64,000 nt of DNA from CAVUBL01 sp963739795 (GCA_963739795.1 CAVUBL010000015.1:186001-250000); one strand, 5' to 3'. Counted from the first letter of the stretch, positions 17,601 through 26,900 are shown. Notes: generated from the letters alone by a model not told the origin. Numbers and translations are program-made.

Positions 17601-17844
17601 CCACCTTGGCGTAGGGGACGGCGAGCATCTTGGTGGTGATCGGGTAGGTGATCTGGTCCTCCACCACCTGGGGCGCCTGGCCCGGGTACTCGGTGTAGAC
17701 GATCACCTGCACGTCGGAGAGGTCGGGGATCGCGTCCAGGCGCATGTGCTCGACCGCCCAGACACCGCCGAGGACGGCGAAGCCCACGCCGATGAGGACG
17801 AACACGCGGTTCTTGAGGGACCACTCGATGATTCGCTCGAGCAT
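14695..17844 (-). CDS. cusA: CusA/CzcA-type heavy-metal RND efflux pump
   Basis: The 1049-residue inner-membrane pump is full length for the HME-RND family. It starts MLERIIEWSLKNRVFVLIG, with helix one followed by a large periplasmic domain, then a bundle of helices including GGIAISIGVLVDAAIIMVEN (the RND helix-4 proton-relay Asp), and a second half of the same plan with LAGLAAETGVVMLLYLDLAY. Such pumps use the proton gradient to drive periplasmic Cu(I)/Ag(I) through CusB and CusC. Its ATG is one base after the cusB stop (TGAGATG), so translation is probably coupled. Metal specificity is inferred from the neighbouring Met-rich and CPM proteins. Confidence 0.93.
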   Translation of the reverse strand: MLERIIEWSLKNRVFVLIGVGFAVLGGVWAVEHMRLDAIPDLSDVQVIVYTEYPGQAPQVVEDQITYPITTKMLAVPYAKVVRGYSFFGYSFVYVIFEDGTDLYWARSRVLEYLSGLADQLPPGVAPQLGPDATGVGWAFMYVLNSDKRSLADLRSYQDWYLKYGLTAVDGVSEVASIGGFVRQYQVEVDPVKLRAYDIPLQRIGMAIRRSNNDVGGRVVEMGEREYMVRGLGYVKDVQDLEQVVLGHGPGGTPILLRDVANVTIGPEIRRGLADWNGQGETVGGIVVVRAGADTRTTVEKVKAKLAELKAGLPDDVKISVAYDRTALIDRAIHTLTHTLLEESIIVALVCMLFLFHFRSALVAIVSIPVSILIAFIVMKFQGLGANIMSLGGIAISIGVLVDAAIIMVENAHKHYDKWRGERSHFEIILRSAQEVGPTLFFTLLVITVSFMPVFTLQAQEGRLFKPLAFTKTYAIAASSLLAVTVIPVLMYWFVRGKIRSEERHPVSRFLQRAYTPLLNMSLRWRWPVVIGAVVVMALTVLPLRHIGSEFMPPLWEGDLLYMPTTFPGLSITKAKEILQQTDKIIKSFPEVKSVFGKAGRAKTATDPAPLSMIETTILLKDPSEWRPGMTKDKLVAEMNQAIQFPGVTNAWTMPIKTRIDMLSTGIKTPVGIKIAGPDLQKLEDLGKEVEAAVKGLPGTLSAYAERVMGGNYLDFQINREAAARYGLAVGDVQDIIQSAIGGMNVSYTVEGLERYPINVRYPRELRDSLDALRATTVPTPAGPQVPLGQLATLEIHQGPPAIKSENARPNAWVFVDLTTSDVGGWVERAKKVVADQVSLPSGYSIFWSGQYEYMQRAKARLRVIVPITLFLIVFILYIHTRSFVKTGIVLAAVPFSIVGSVWLLYALGYNWSIAVWVGLIALAGLAAETGVVMLLYLDLAYETWKREGRMATYRDLAEAVDHGAVQRIRPKMMTVMAILLGLVPILWSTGAGADVMRRIAAPMVGGIVTSFVGELIVFPAIYFLWREIGLRKTRLFRHEPEELSEAAE

Positions 17845-17845
17845 C

Positions 17846-19405
17846 TCAGGCCCCCTTTCCCGCGGCGGCAGCTTTGACTCGAGTCTGGCTCCGGGGCTTG
17901 GCGCGCCGCTCCTCCACCATCTTCTGGATGGCGGCCTTCAAGTTCGACTCGGAGTCGATCAGGAACTGCGCCGAGGTCACGATCCGCTCGCCGGCCGAGA
18001 GCCCGGAGAGCACCTGGACCCAGTCCTCGCCCGAGGCTCCGAGCTTCACGTCGCGCGGGGCGAAGCGGCCGTCGCCCAGAGCGACGATCACTACGTTGCG
18101 CTCGCCGGTCCGGAGCACTGCCTGGCTGGGGATTGCGACGGCGTCCTTGGCGACCTCCGGCCGGAAAACGACCGTGGCGTACATGCCGCTCTTGAGCTTG
18201 CCGGTCGGGTTGGGCACCTCGAGCTTCAAGGCCACGGTGCGGGTCTGCTCCGAGACCTCGGGCTCGACGTAGCGCACGCGGCCGGTGAACTGCTCGCCCG
18301 GGAAGTAGGAGAGGATCACGTCAGCGGTCGCGCCCTCCCGCACCCAGGCGAGCTGGTCCTCGAAGACCTCCACCGAGAGCCAGAGCGAGGAGAGGTCGGC
18401 GATGTGGAAGAGCTCCATGCCGGGCTTGACGCCCATGCCCTCGAGCCCCTCCATGCGCATCATCACGACCCCGGAGGCCGGGGCCGTGACGGTGAGGGCC
18501 CGGTGAACCGTCCCGCTCTTGATCAGGTGCTCGACCTGGGCCGGGGTGATGTCCCAGTAGGCGAGGCGCTGGCGGGCAGCTTCGACCAGGGAGGCGGCGC
18601 GGCGCCGGGCGTCGTCGGTGCCTCTCTCCATGCGCTGCGCGAACTCCTGGGCGGAGAGGAGCTCCTGCTCGGTCTGGACCAGCTCGGGCGAGTAGATGTC
18701 GAAGAGCGGCTGGCCGCGCTTGACCGGCTCGCCCACGTAGTTCACGTAGACCTTCTCGATGAAGCCCGAGTACTTGGTGGTGACCGAGACCATCTTCTGC
18801 TGGTCGTACTCGAGGTAGCCGACCGTGCGGATCTCGCGCGAAACCGTGCGCCTGATGACCGGAGCCGTCTGGACGTTCATGTTCTGGACGACCACCGGAT
18901 CGATGGAGACCACCGGCCCGTCCGCTCCGGCCTCCCGCCCGGAGGAGCCCACCTCGTCGGCGTAGACCGGCACGTAGTCCATGCCCATGTCGTCCTGGCG
19001 CGGGACCGGCGAGGTGATCGACGGGTCCATGGGGTTGCGGTAGAAGAGGAGCTTGCGCTCGCCGGAGGCTCCGGTACTCGCCGGCTGGGAGGCCGGAGCA
19101 GCCGCAGCGTGGCCGCCTCCCTGCGTGCCGGCGGTGTCGCCGCGCAGCGGCACCAGCTTCATGCCGCAGATCGGGCAGTTGCCGGGGTGGTCCTCGATCA
19201 CCTGGGGGTGCATGCCGCAGGTCCAGAGCGCTCCTTGCGGCTCATGCGCGGTCGCGTCGTGAGCGGCATCGCCGCCCCGGAGCCAGTCGTCGACGGGAGA
19301 GATGCCGAAGGGGTCGACGAGGAGGAGGGTGGCCAGGGCGAAGCCGGCCACGAGCCACAGGATACGGCCGAGCCAGCCGGTCTTCTTGGCGTTGTATTCG
19401 TTCAT
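17846..19405 (-). CDS. cusB: CusB-type periplasmic adaptor of the RND pump
   Basis: The 519-residue membrane-fusion protein has an N-terminal helix near residues 11-30 and an HMBD motif (WTCGMHPQVIEDHPGNCPIC then GMKLVP, about 53-80). The CusB hallmark LLFYRNPMDPSITSPVPRQD with MGMDYVPVY follows around 110-140. Beta-barrel, lipoyl and hairpin domains follow. The Cys/Met motifs bind Cu(I)/Ag(I). The ATG overlaps the cusC stop (ATGA, 19402-19405). The upstream open frame to 20335 overlaps cusC antisense and is not part of the gene. Confidence 0.92.
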   Translation of the reverse strand: MNEYNAKKTGWLGRILWLVAGFALATLLLVDPFGISPVDDWLRGGDAAHDATAHEPQGALWTCGMHPQVIEDHPGNCPICGMKLVPLRGDTAGTQGGGHAAAAPASQPASTGASGERKLLFYRNPMDPSITSPVPRQDDMGMDYVPVYADEVGSSGREAGADGPVVSIDPVVVQNMNVQTAPVIRRTVSREIRTVGYLEYDQQKMVSVTTKYSGFIEKVYVNYVGEPVKRGQPLFDIYSPELVQTEQELLSAQEFAQRMERGTDDARRRAASLVEAARQRLAYWDITPAQVEHLIKSGTVHRALTVTAPASGVVMMRMEGLEGMGVKPGMELFHIADLSSLWLSVEVFEDQLAWVREGATADVILSYFPGEQFTGRVRYVEPEVSEQTRTVALKLEVPNPTGKLKSGMYATVVFRPEVAKDAVAIPSQAVLRTGERNVVIVALGDGRFAPRDVKLGASGEDWVQVLSGLSAGERIVTSAQFLIDSESNLKAAIQKMVEERRAKPRSQTRVKAAAAGKGA

Positions 19406-20829
19406 CGAGTTGTACCTCTCGGTGCTTCGGTTTGGGTCGCGGGAGAGCCGGCGGAGGGGGCCTTGGCGGGGTTCACCGGCTCCCCAACCGCGCCTTCCAA
19501 ACGGGCGAGGGTGATGGCGTAGTCGGCACGGGCGCGAGCCGTGGCGGTGCGCACGTCGAGGAGCACCCGTTCGGCGTCGAGCAGATCGAGGGCGCCCGCG
19601 TTGCCCGCCGTGTAGGCGGCCTCGGCCGAGGAGAGGGACTCCTCGGCCTGGATGCCCAGCACGTCCTCGAACAGGCGGAGCTGCCGGTAGGTGAGCTCGA
19701 GGCGTTGGGTGAGCGCGCCCAACGAGCGGTCGATGGAAGTGGCCACGGCGCGCCGGCCCTCGCGGGCCGCAGTCTCGCGCCGGGCGGCCTGCTCCACCGC
19801 CGCGTCCAGGCGGTCGCGGTGGATGGGCAGGTTGATCGAGGCGGTCAGGCCGAAGACGTCCTGGCCGTTGTCCGGCGGCGGCACGGCCCGGCCCGGAGCG
19901 TCCCGGCGCTGCCCCACCAGGGTGTAGGAGAAGCCCAGGGTAACGTCCGGCCGGTAGTCCTTCTTCGCCAGCTCCACCTGAGCGCCGGCGCGGGAGATCT
20001 CCGCCTCGGCGCCCGCGATCTCGGGCCGCAGGGCCGCGGCCCGGGCTTCGAGACTCGTGAGCCGGTCCTCGAAACCGGAGGCCGGCGCCACCGCCTCCGG
20101 CAGGGCGATCGCCGGCAGCTCGGCCACCGGCGAGCGGTCGCGCAGCGCGTTCAGCGCCGAGGCGGTCTCGGCCCGCCGGTCGGCGAGCTGGAGCTTGCGC
20201 GAGTCCACCTTGGTGATCTCCGCCTGGAGCTTGATGACGGCCTGCTCCAGGCCGACGCCGGCGGCGTAGCGGGTGCGGGCGAGCTCCTCGTAGCGATCGA
20301 GGATGGAGCGGTCGGTGTCGAGGATCCCGTCCCATGTGTCCAGGAACCCGAGCTCGTAGGCCAGGCGCCGGGTTTCGGTCACCAGGGTCAGCTCGCGGGC
20401 GGCGACGTCGGCCCGGGCGGCGGCGGCGGCGTAGAGGACCCCCTGCTCCCGCAGGCCGAGCTTGCCGAACCAGGGGAACCTCTGGGACAGGGCCACCATC
20501 GCCTGCTGCGGTCCGACCCGGGTCTCGGGGGTGAGCAAGAAGGCGGTGAGGCCCGCCATGGGGTCGGGCAGGGAGCGCACCTGAGGCGCCTCCTCCTCGG
20601 CCGCCCGGGCACGGGCCCGCGCCGCCGCCAGGTCCGGGTTGCGAGCCAGAACCTCGGAGGCGAGGTCGCGGAGCGCCGGGTCGGGCAGGGCGGCGAGGAT
20701 CGAGCCGGCCGGAGTTTGGGCCGGGGAGCCGGCGGGCGCCGCCTCCGGTGGACTTGCTGCGTTCAGTGTTGCGGGGCTCGCCGCCAGGGCCGCAAACGCG
20801 AAGGCGACGACGAAGACTCTCGAGGGCAT
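19402..20829 (-). CDS. cusC: TolC/CusC-family outer-membrane efflux protein
   Basis: The 475-residue outer-membrane factor has an N-terminal signal peptide and two repeats of long coiled helices with beta segments. PDPMAGLTAFLL and QRFPWFGKLGLREQGV are typical of the first repeat and PDVTLGFSYTLVGQR of the strand in the second half. It would form the trimeric outer-membrane channel for the CusAB pump. It starts at ATG 20829 with GGAGGAGCTCG upstream. Gene order small CPM protein, cusC, cusB, cusA follows the direction of transcription, as in Cus-type operons. No lipobox is seen, unlike E. coli CusC. Confidence 0.88.
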   Translation of the reverse strand: MPSRVFVVAFAFAALAASPATLNAASPPEAAPAGSPAQTPAGSILAALPDPALRDLASEVLARNPDLAAARARARAAEEEAPQVRSLPDPMAGLTAFLLTPETRVGPQQAMVALSQRFPWFGKLGLREQGVLYAAAAARADVAARELTLVTETRRLAYELGFLDTWDGILDTDRSILDRYEELARTRYAAGVGLEQAVIKLQAEITKVDSRKLQLADRRAETASALNALRDRSPVAELPAIALPEAVAPASGFEDRLTSLEARAAALRPEIAGAEAEISRAGAQVELAKKDYRPDVTLGFSYTLVGQRRDAPGRAVPPPDNGQDVFGLTASINLPIHRDRLDAAVEQAARRETAAREGRRAVATSIDRSLGALTQRLELTYRQLRLFEDVLGIQAEESLSSAEAAYTAGNAGALDLLDAERVLLDVRTATARARADYAITLARLEGAVGEPVNPAKAPSAGSPATQTEAPRGTTR

Positions 20830-20942
20830 CGAGCTCCTCCAGACCTAGTCAGGTCGAGTGGTTCTTTGAGAACCGCCGTGGTCCCCCACCTCACATGGAG
20901 GGGGGGCGCACTGCGGCCGAACGCACTACGTCTGGAAGGCGC

Positions 20943-21353
20943 TCAGGACAGCAGGGTGGAGAGGAGGGTGTAGAGGGGGGTGGCCGGGGCCGCGAGGGTT
21001 GCGGTGCAGGATGTCGCCGGGCGCTCTGTCACCGCCAGGGCCGCAGGCGTGGCGGGCGCCGAATCGGCCCCTAGCGGCAACACCTTGAGCTGGAGCCGGG
21101 ACCCGGAATCGGGGCTCGCCGGAGTGGCCGGATTGGACGGGCGTGGGCTCTCGCCCTTGGCACAGCACTCCATCGTCCGGCCGCCGTTCGCCGCCGCCAT
21201 CGGGCAGTGGGCCACGGCGCCGGTCACCCCGGCGGGTGCCAGGGCGCAGGCTTCCGCGCCCATGGGACACGGGAGCGAGACGAGCACCACCACCGCCGCG
21301 AGGCTCGCGACGAGGGCGACCAGCCGGGTGGCGGGATGTGTGGTGTTCCTCAT
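20943..21353 (-). CDS. Secreted CPM/Cys-rich protein, first gene of the Cus-type operon
   Basis: The 136-residue precursor has a hydrophobic signal segment (LVALVASLAAVVVLVSLPCP). Conserved-looking metal ligands follow in PCPMGAEACAL, AHCPMAAANG and MECCAKGE. The rest is Pro/Ala-rich with a hydrophobic end. I do not recognise the family, but HCPM and CC motifs of this type bind soft metals. It is separated from cusC by 113 bp and runs in the same direction, so it is probably the first gene of the efflux operon. ATG 21353 follows a plausible GAAGCCGAG. A longer open frame to 21794 is rejected. Confidence 0.6.
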   Translation of the reverse strand: MRNTTHPATRLVALVASLAAVVVLVSLPCPMGAEACALAPAGVTGAVAHCPMAAANGGRTMECCAKGESPRPSNPATPASPDSGSRLQLKVLPLGADSAPATPAALAVTERPATSCTATLAAPATPLYTLLSTLLS

Positions 21354-21522
21354 CTCGGCTTCAGGGTATCGAGGATTTGTGACCCTTGCACTATCTAATC
21401 GGGTAGTCTCTTCAGAGCTTCCGCGACTAAGGGCGACAACCGCGGCGCGCCGGGCCGGTATTCCCCGCGCCGCCTCTCGAGGTGGGCCTCCGATGGTAGG
21501 CTCTCGCCTCTCGACCTTCGCC

Positions 21523-22875
21523 ATGGCCCGCTTCTCCTTCACCTCGACTAGAGGCGGCGGCTCGTCGTCCCGGCAGCCCGTCACCGGCAAACCGGTCACC
21601 GGCCGGCCGAACCCTCTGCAAAATGCCGGCTGCCTGATCGGCTTCTTCGCCGTCTTCCTCCTCGCCGGCCTGGGCTTCAGCGCCTTCTTCGCGGTACCCG
21701 CCTGGCACGTCGTCCAGGCGCGCTCCTGGACGCCGGTGCCGTGCGAGATCCTGGCGAGCCGCGTCGAGACCCACCCCGGGAAGGACAACGACACCTACAG
21801 CATCGAAGTCCGATACCGCTACGAGGTGGGCGGGCGCAGCTACACCTCCGACCGCTACACCTTCCTCGGCGGCTCCTCGAGCGGCTTCGAGGGCAAGAAG
21901 CGGGTCGTCGACCGTCTGCCGGCGGGCGCCCGGACGACTTGTTGGGTCGATCCCGAAGACCCCTCACAAGCGGTCCTGGAGCGCGGTTTCACCCTCGCCT
22001 ACCTGTTCGGCCTCCTGCCTCTGGTCTTCGTGGCCGTGGGGCTGGGTGGCATGGTCTTCGGCCTCGCGGGGCTGCGCAACAAGCGCCGAGGGGCGGCGGC
22101 CGGGAAGGCGGACTGGCTGCCCGAGCCGAACGGGGTGGGCCCGGCGACCGGGGCTCCGGCCGGGAGCAGCGGGTTCCGGGAAGTGGTCGAGGCCGCCCCG
22201 ACCGCAGCGGCCGCCCCGACCCGGGATCCCCTGGTGCTGGAGCCGTCGGCCGGCCCGGTGGGCAAGCTCGTGGGCATCACCTTCATCGCCCTGTTCTGGA
22301 ACGGGATCGTCAGCGTCTTCCTCTACCAGGTCTGGCAGAGCTGGAAGCAGGGCTCGCCGGACGGCTGCCTGACCATCTTCCTGGTGCCCTTCGTGCTGAT
22401 CGGCCTCGCCCTGATCGTGGGCGTGCCATACCAGTTCCTGGCCCTCTTCAATCCGCGGCCCCACCTCACCCTGACGCCGGGAGGCCTCACCCTCGGCCAG
22501 GGAGCGAAGCTCGCGTGGCGCTTCTCGGGGCGAGCCGGCAGGATCCGGCACCTCACCATCACCCTCGAGGGGCGCGAGGAGGCCGTCTATCGCCGGGGAA
22601 CGGACACCGTCACGGCGAAGGAGACCTTCGCCACGCTAACGGTGGCGGAGGTGTCCGGGGCCATGGAGATCGCCACCGGCTCGGCGCGGATCGAGTTGCC
22701 GGCCGACACCATGCACTCCTTCCAGGCGTCCCACAACCGCATCCTCTGGACGCTGAAGGTCCGGGGCGACATCCGCTCCTGGCCCGACGTGTCCGAGGAC
22801 CTGAAGGTGATCGTGGCACCGCCGGCGGCGGGATCGGCCTGGAGCGCGCCGGTGGGCGAAGGGATCTGGTCATGA
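21523..22875 (+). CDS. DUF3592 membrane protein
   Basis: The 450-residue protein begins with a polar tail, then a membrane helix (about residues 30-54). A DUF3592 domain follows, with SWTPVPCEILASRVE, YSIEVRYRYEVGGRSYTSDR and CWVDPEDPSQAVL, closed by a second helix near 165-190. After a low-complexity linker come two more helices (around 250-315) and a C-terminal beta domain (HLTLTPGGLTLGQGAKLAWR). The fold and function are not established. The stop overlaps the ATG of the next gene (ATGA at 22872-22875). Divergent transcription from the copper operon starts in 21354-21522. Confidence 0.75.
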   Translation: MARFSFTSTRGGGSSSRQPVTGKPVTGRPNPLQNAGCLIGFFAVFLLAGLGFSAFFAVPAWHVVQARSWTPVPCEILASRVETHPGKDNDTYSIEVRYRYEVGGRSYTSDRYTFLGGSSSGFEGKKRVVDRLPAGARTTCWVDPEDPSQAVLERGFTLAYLFGLLPLVFVAVGLGGMVFGLAGLRNKRRGAAAGKADWLPEPNGVGPATGAPAGSSGFREVVEAAPTAAAAPTRDPLVLEPSAGPVGKLVGITFIALFWNGIVSVFLYQVWQSWKQGSPDGCLTIFLVPFVLIGLALIVGVPYQFLALFNPRPHLTLTPGGLTLGQGAKLAWRFSGRAGRIRHLTITLEGREEAVYRRGTDTVTAKETFATLTVAEVSGAMEIATGSARIELPADTMHSFQASHNRILWTLKVRGDIRSWPDVSEDLKVIVAPPAAGSAWSAPVGEGIWS

Positions 22876-23336
22876 GCGGGCTCGGCGAGGATTGGGCACC
22901 GGGGGCTGAGCCGGGACTGGGGTCGGTGCGCGTGGAGCTGGAGGAAGGGCGCACGGCCTACGAGCCCGGCGAGGAGGTGGCGGGCACCGTCTCCTGGGAG
23001 CTCCCGGCCGACAAGCCCCCGGAGCACGCCCCCACCCGAGCCCCCACTCGCGTCGAGGTGCGCCTCGCTTGGTACACCCTGGGACGCGGCGACCGGGACA
23101 CCGAGATCGTGGCTTCCCAGACCCTCGAGGCGCCGGGCGTCTCCGACCGGCGGAGCTTCCGCTTCCGCCTGCCCGACGGGCCGTACAGCTTCTCCGGCAA
23201 GCTGATCTCCCTGGTCTGGACGGTGGAGGCGGTGCTCGAGCCCGGGAGCCGGGCGGGGCGCGTAGACCTGGTGGTCTCGCCCACCGGCAGGGAGATCCTC
23301 CTCCACCCGGAGCTGGCGGAGAAGGAGACGAGGTGA
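22872..23336 (+). CDS. Predicted arrestin-like beta-sandwich protein
   Basis: The 154-residue product is all-beta in appearance: VRVELEEGRTAYEPGEEVAG, TVSWELP, RVEVRLAWYTLGRG, then RRSFRFRLPDGPYSFSGKLI and SLVWTVEAVLEP. A strand with YxPGExVxG followed by an R...F.LP...P.S..G..I..W.V.A pattern is typical of arrestin/Spo0M-like folds. There is no signal peptide, so it is probably cytoplasmic. It is translated in overlap with both neighbours (ATGA upstream, GTGA downstream). The fold assignment is by pattern only and the role is unknown. Confidence 0.55.
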   Translation: MSGLGEDWAPGAEPGLGSVRVELEEGRTAYEPGEEVAGTVSWELPADKPPEHAPTRAPTRVEVRLAWYTLGRGDRDTEIVASQTLEAPGVSDRRSFRFRLPDGPYSFSGKLISLVWTVEAVLEPGSRAGRVDLVVSPTGREILLHPELAEKETR

Positions 23337-23899
23337 ACGCCCTCCCGGCCCGCCACAACCCCTTCGCCACCGAGCGGCTGGACCGGCTCGCCTACCGGGA
23401 CCCGGCCACCGGCGAGCCGATCGGGCCGGAGGAGCTCGACCGGCTCCTCGACCGGCTGGAGGAGCTCGGCCGGCGGGCGGCGATCGTGGGACCCGAGGGG
23501 TCGGGCAAGACGGCGCTTCTCGAGGCCCTGGCGGCGCGGCTGGCCCTGCGCGGCTGGCGGGTGAGGTGGTCGCTGGCCGGGCCGCGGGCGGCCGAGCCCG
23601 CCAGCCCGAAGACCTTCCTCCTGGTCGACGGCGAGGAGCGACTGGCTTACCGCGGCTGGCGGCGCCTCTTACGGGCGGCCCGCGGGGCCGGCGGCCTCTT
23701 GGTGACCGTCCACCTCCCGGGGCCGCTCCCCACCCTGTTCGAGAGCGCCACCAGCCCCGAGCTGCTGGCGACCTTGGTGGCCGAGCTCACGGATGGACCG
23801 TCGCCCCAACTCCCCACCGCCGCGAGCGTCTACGCCCGCCACCGGGGCAATCTCCGCGAGGCCCTCCTCGAGCTCTACGACCGCTGCGCCGGCCGCTGA
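23333..23899 (+). CDS. P-loop NTPase, third gene of the DUF3592 operon
   Basis: The 188-residue product is a small soluble NTPase. Walker A is GPEGSGKTALLEAL around residue 50 and a Walker B-like strand is KTFLLVDGEERLAYRG near 97. A C-terminal helical part carries VYARHRGNLREALLELYDRC, which resembles the small helical subdomain of STAND or AAA-like NTPases. GTG 23333 overlaps the upstream stop (GTGA), so the operon is translationally coupled. The function is unknown. Its partners suggest an ATP-dependent membrane-associated complex, which is inference. Confidence 0.6.
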   Translation: MNALPARHNPFATERLDRLAYRDPATGEPIGPEELDRLLDRLEELGRRAAIVGPEGSGKTALLEALAARLALRGWRVRWSLAGPRAAEPASPKTFLLVDGEERLAYRGWRRLLRAARGAGGLLVTVHLPGPLPTLFESATSPELLATLVAELTDGPSPQLPTAASVYARHRGNLREALLELYDRCAGR

Positions 23900-23926
23900 G
23901 AGCCCGCGCGCCAAGGGACCGTGGTC

Positions 23927-26900
23927 TCAATCGGGGGCGAAACCGCTCCGGTCGAACAGCCCATCGAGCGCGTCGCTGCCCGGCGCGGCGCCCTCGAGGC
24001 GGTAGTGAAGCACCTCGCCGGAGCTCACCTGCTGGATCCAGACCTCGACCGTCGAGGTCGTGAAACGCACCAGGGTCGGCCACAGGCGCCCGTTGGGCTT
24101 GGGGCCGACGACCCGCAGGAAGACCTCCGAACGCCCCGGAACCGCGCCGCTTGCGCAAAGCGTCTCTGGAATGCACGAGCTCTCGGCGTGAGGCGCCTGG
24201 CCCTCGCCGCCCGACGAGATCCGCAGCTTGAACCGGAATCCGGGCACCCGCTGCGAGACGAGCCAGTCGCCGGCGGGAGGCTCAGGGGCCGCCTCCGCCG
24301 CGACCTCGCCGCGGAGATCGGCCGGTGCTCGCGCCGGAGGGCTTCGCGCACCCTGCGGGAAGCCGGAGCGATCGAAGAGGCCCGGCAGGCGATCGCTCCC
24401 CGGACTCGCGCCCTCGAGCCGGTATCGTTGGACCAGCCCCGTGGGGAGCTGCTTCACCCAGACGTCGACCGTGGAGGTCGAGAACTTGACCAGTGTCGGC
24501 CATAGCCGCCCGTTGGGCTTGGGCCCCACCACCCGCAGGAAGGCCTCCGAGCGGCCGGGCACGGCGCCGCTCACGCAGATCGTCTCGGGAATGCAGCCCG
24601 CTTCCATCGCCCCCGGGATCGGGGCGCCCCCGCCATCGATGGACACCCAGAAGGCGAAGCCGGGGAGGGCCGCCGACTGGAGGGGCTCGCGGTCGAAGGG
24701 CGGGAAGGGCCCCCCGTCGACGGCGAAGTAGAGCCACGCCGTGGGGGCGACGCCGACCCCGTGCGGAATCCCAGACCCCGCCGCCCTCGAAGAAGCTCGG
24801 AGCTCCGGGCACGGCGCCGTCGGCCCGCTGCTGGGCGAGCAGGTCCCGCATGAGGTCGCGTGCGCCCGGTCCGCCGGCGGCCACGTACTGGGCCGTCCCT
24901 TCGTTCCAGACGGCCCAGGGGCCGCCCTGGCCGTCGAGGCCCAACAGCGCTCCGCCGCGGTCGGGCACCAGCAGGCTCTCCCGGGCGTAGCTCAGGGCCC
25001 GCCGGGCGTCGTCCGGGCGCGCGACGGCGTCGAGGAACGCGGCACCCCAGGTCTGGTTGTCGAGGTACGGCTGCCACCACCGGCGCCCGCCCTTGAACCG
25101 CCCCGTGGAATCGTCCCAGTACTCGCCTGCGAGACAGCCCTCGATTCGCGCCGCGGTGTCGGCGAAGGCGGCGCCCGCCGCGTGGAGCGCCCACCAGACG
25201 TCGAGGGTGCCCTCCGTGTGGTCGAAGGTCAGGCAACCGTCTCCCGGCGCGACGAGGCCCGCGAGCCAGATCGCGCCGCGATCCCGGGCGAGGAGCGCGC
25301 CCGGCACGTCGCGGCCCGCGTCCAGGTACCGGCTGATGGCCATGACCGCCCAGGCGATGTCTCCCGCCCAACGGTCGCTCGTGAGAGGGGCGTAGGAGTC
25401 GCAGTCGTAGCTCTGGAACCACGATCCGTCCGGGTTCTGTAGCCGCACCAGGGCGCCGGCCAGTGCGTCCGCCTCGGCCGTCCTGCCCTCCTGGAGGAAG
25501 GCCATCAGGGCGAGGGCCTGGGTGTAGGTGCTGGCGAAGCAGGTCGGGTCCTGCTCCCAGGACTTGAGCAATCCGGTGGGGCGCTGGACGCTCGCCAGCC
25601 AGGCGACGGCCGCCGATGCGGCGGACGGGCTCGGGGCGGCCGTCTCGTAGAGGCCGGGCACCGCGCGGTCCCGGGCGCTGAAGGCTCCCAGGTTGTCGAT
25701 CGCGAGGCGCCCCTTCCCGCCCTCGTCCCCCGGCGCGCCCTTCTTGACCGAGACGAAGACGGCCGCCACCGCCGAGGGGTCGAACGACGGATCGAGGAAG
25801 TCGAACGGCACCACGAGCCGCCCCCACCAGCTCCTGTGAGTGACCGAGGGCCACCCTCGGATCCAGATCCGGTCGCTGGCGCCGCTGCGGTCGACGACGC
25901 CCACCTCGAGAGAGTTGACCGCGCCGGGGTCGCCCCGCCACTCGAGCCGGAGGTGGTCGTAGGCGGAGAGATCGAGAGCCGGCGAGAAGTCGCACCGGAC
26001 CTGGGCCCACTGGTTGTCGAGAGCGCCCAGGTCGTAGTCGAGCTCGAGGGCCGTGTCGCCGTAGCCGGCGATCTCCCGGAGCTCCGCCGTCACCGTCGGA
26101 GGTGGCGCCGAGGTGACGGTGTGGCAGTCGTAGGCGCCCTCGAAGTCCAGGAACGTCGGGCCCGGGCGCAGGCCGGCCTCGGACCACGGATCGGGCACGT
26201 CGTCCTGGGCGGAGAGCCAGTAGGCCACCTCGCGCCGCTGACCCCTCTTCCAGGCGCCCGAAGCCGGGCCGTCGTCGTGGATCCAGACACCGAGATTGTC
26301 CTGGTTGGGGTCGTTCGTGGCGGCGAGGTAGCCCTGGACGCTCACCCCGGCGCCGGCGGTGCCCTCGTTGGGGAGCTCGTCGAGGGCGACGCGCACGCTC
26401 GGCGTGTTGCCTTGCCAGCTCGTATCGTCCCGGTGGAGGACGTCGACCCAGGTGTCACCCAGGGATCGGGGTGCGGCGAAGAGCGACCCGGAGGGCGCCA
26501 CGTCGCGCAGCGCCCGGTCGTGGCGCTCGAGATCCGCGCCGACGAGGCGCACCGAGTCGCTGTCGTGGCAGGCCTGGTACCCACCGGCGCACGGCCCCTC
26601 CTCGGTGATGAACATGGACGAGACCTGGACCAGCTTGAACCCCTCCCCCAGGCCCCGGCGGGACGGGTCGATCGCCACGTCGGCGGCCGCGGACATTTGC
26701 TGGCGCACGTGGAGGAGCGTCCGCCGATCGGTGGGCACCGGCAGGGTCATCCCGTAGGAGAGCGCGAAGTCTCCGTTGGTCCCTTCCGCGGAGAGGAGAA
26801 GCGGCCCGGAATCGGAGCGACTCGTGTCGATGGCCAGGCGCGAGAGGACCGGGGCGTGGTGATAGGTCGCGGGGCCCGACCAGTAGCCCGGACCAAGCAC

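Noticed and set aside
14630..17877. Long open frames overlapping cusA on both strands
   Set aside because: The CusA frame is unmistakable; the others are Arg/Gly/Asp-rich shadows.
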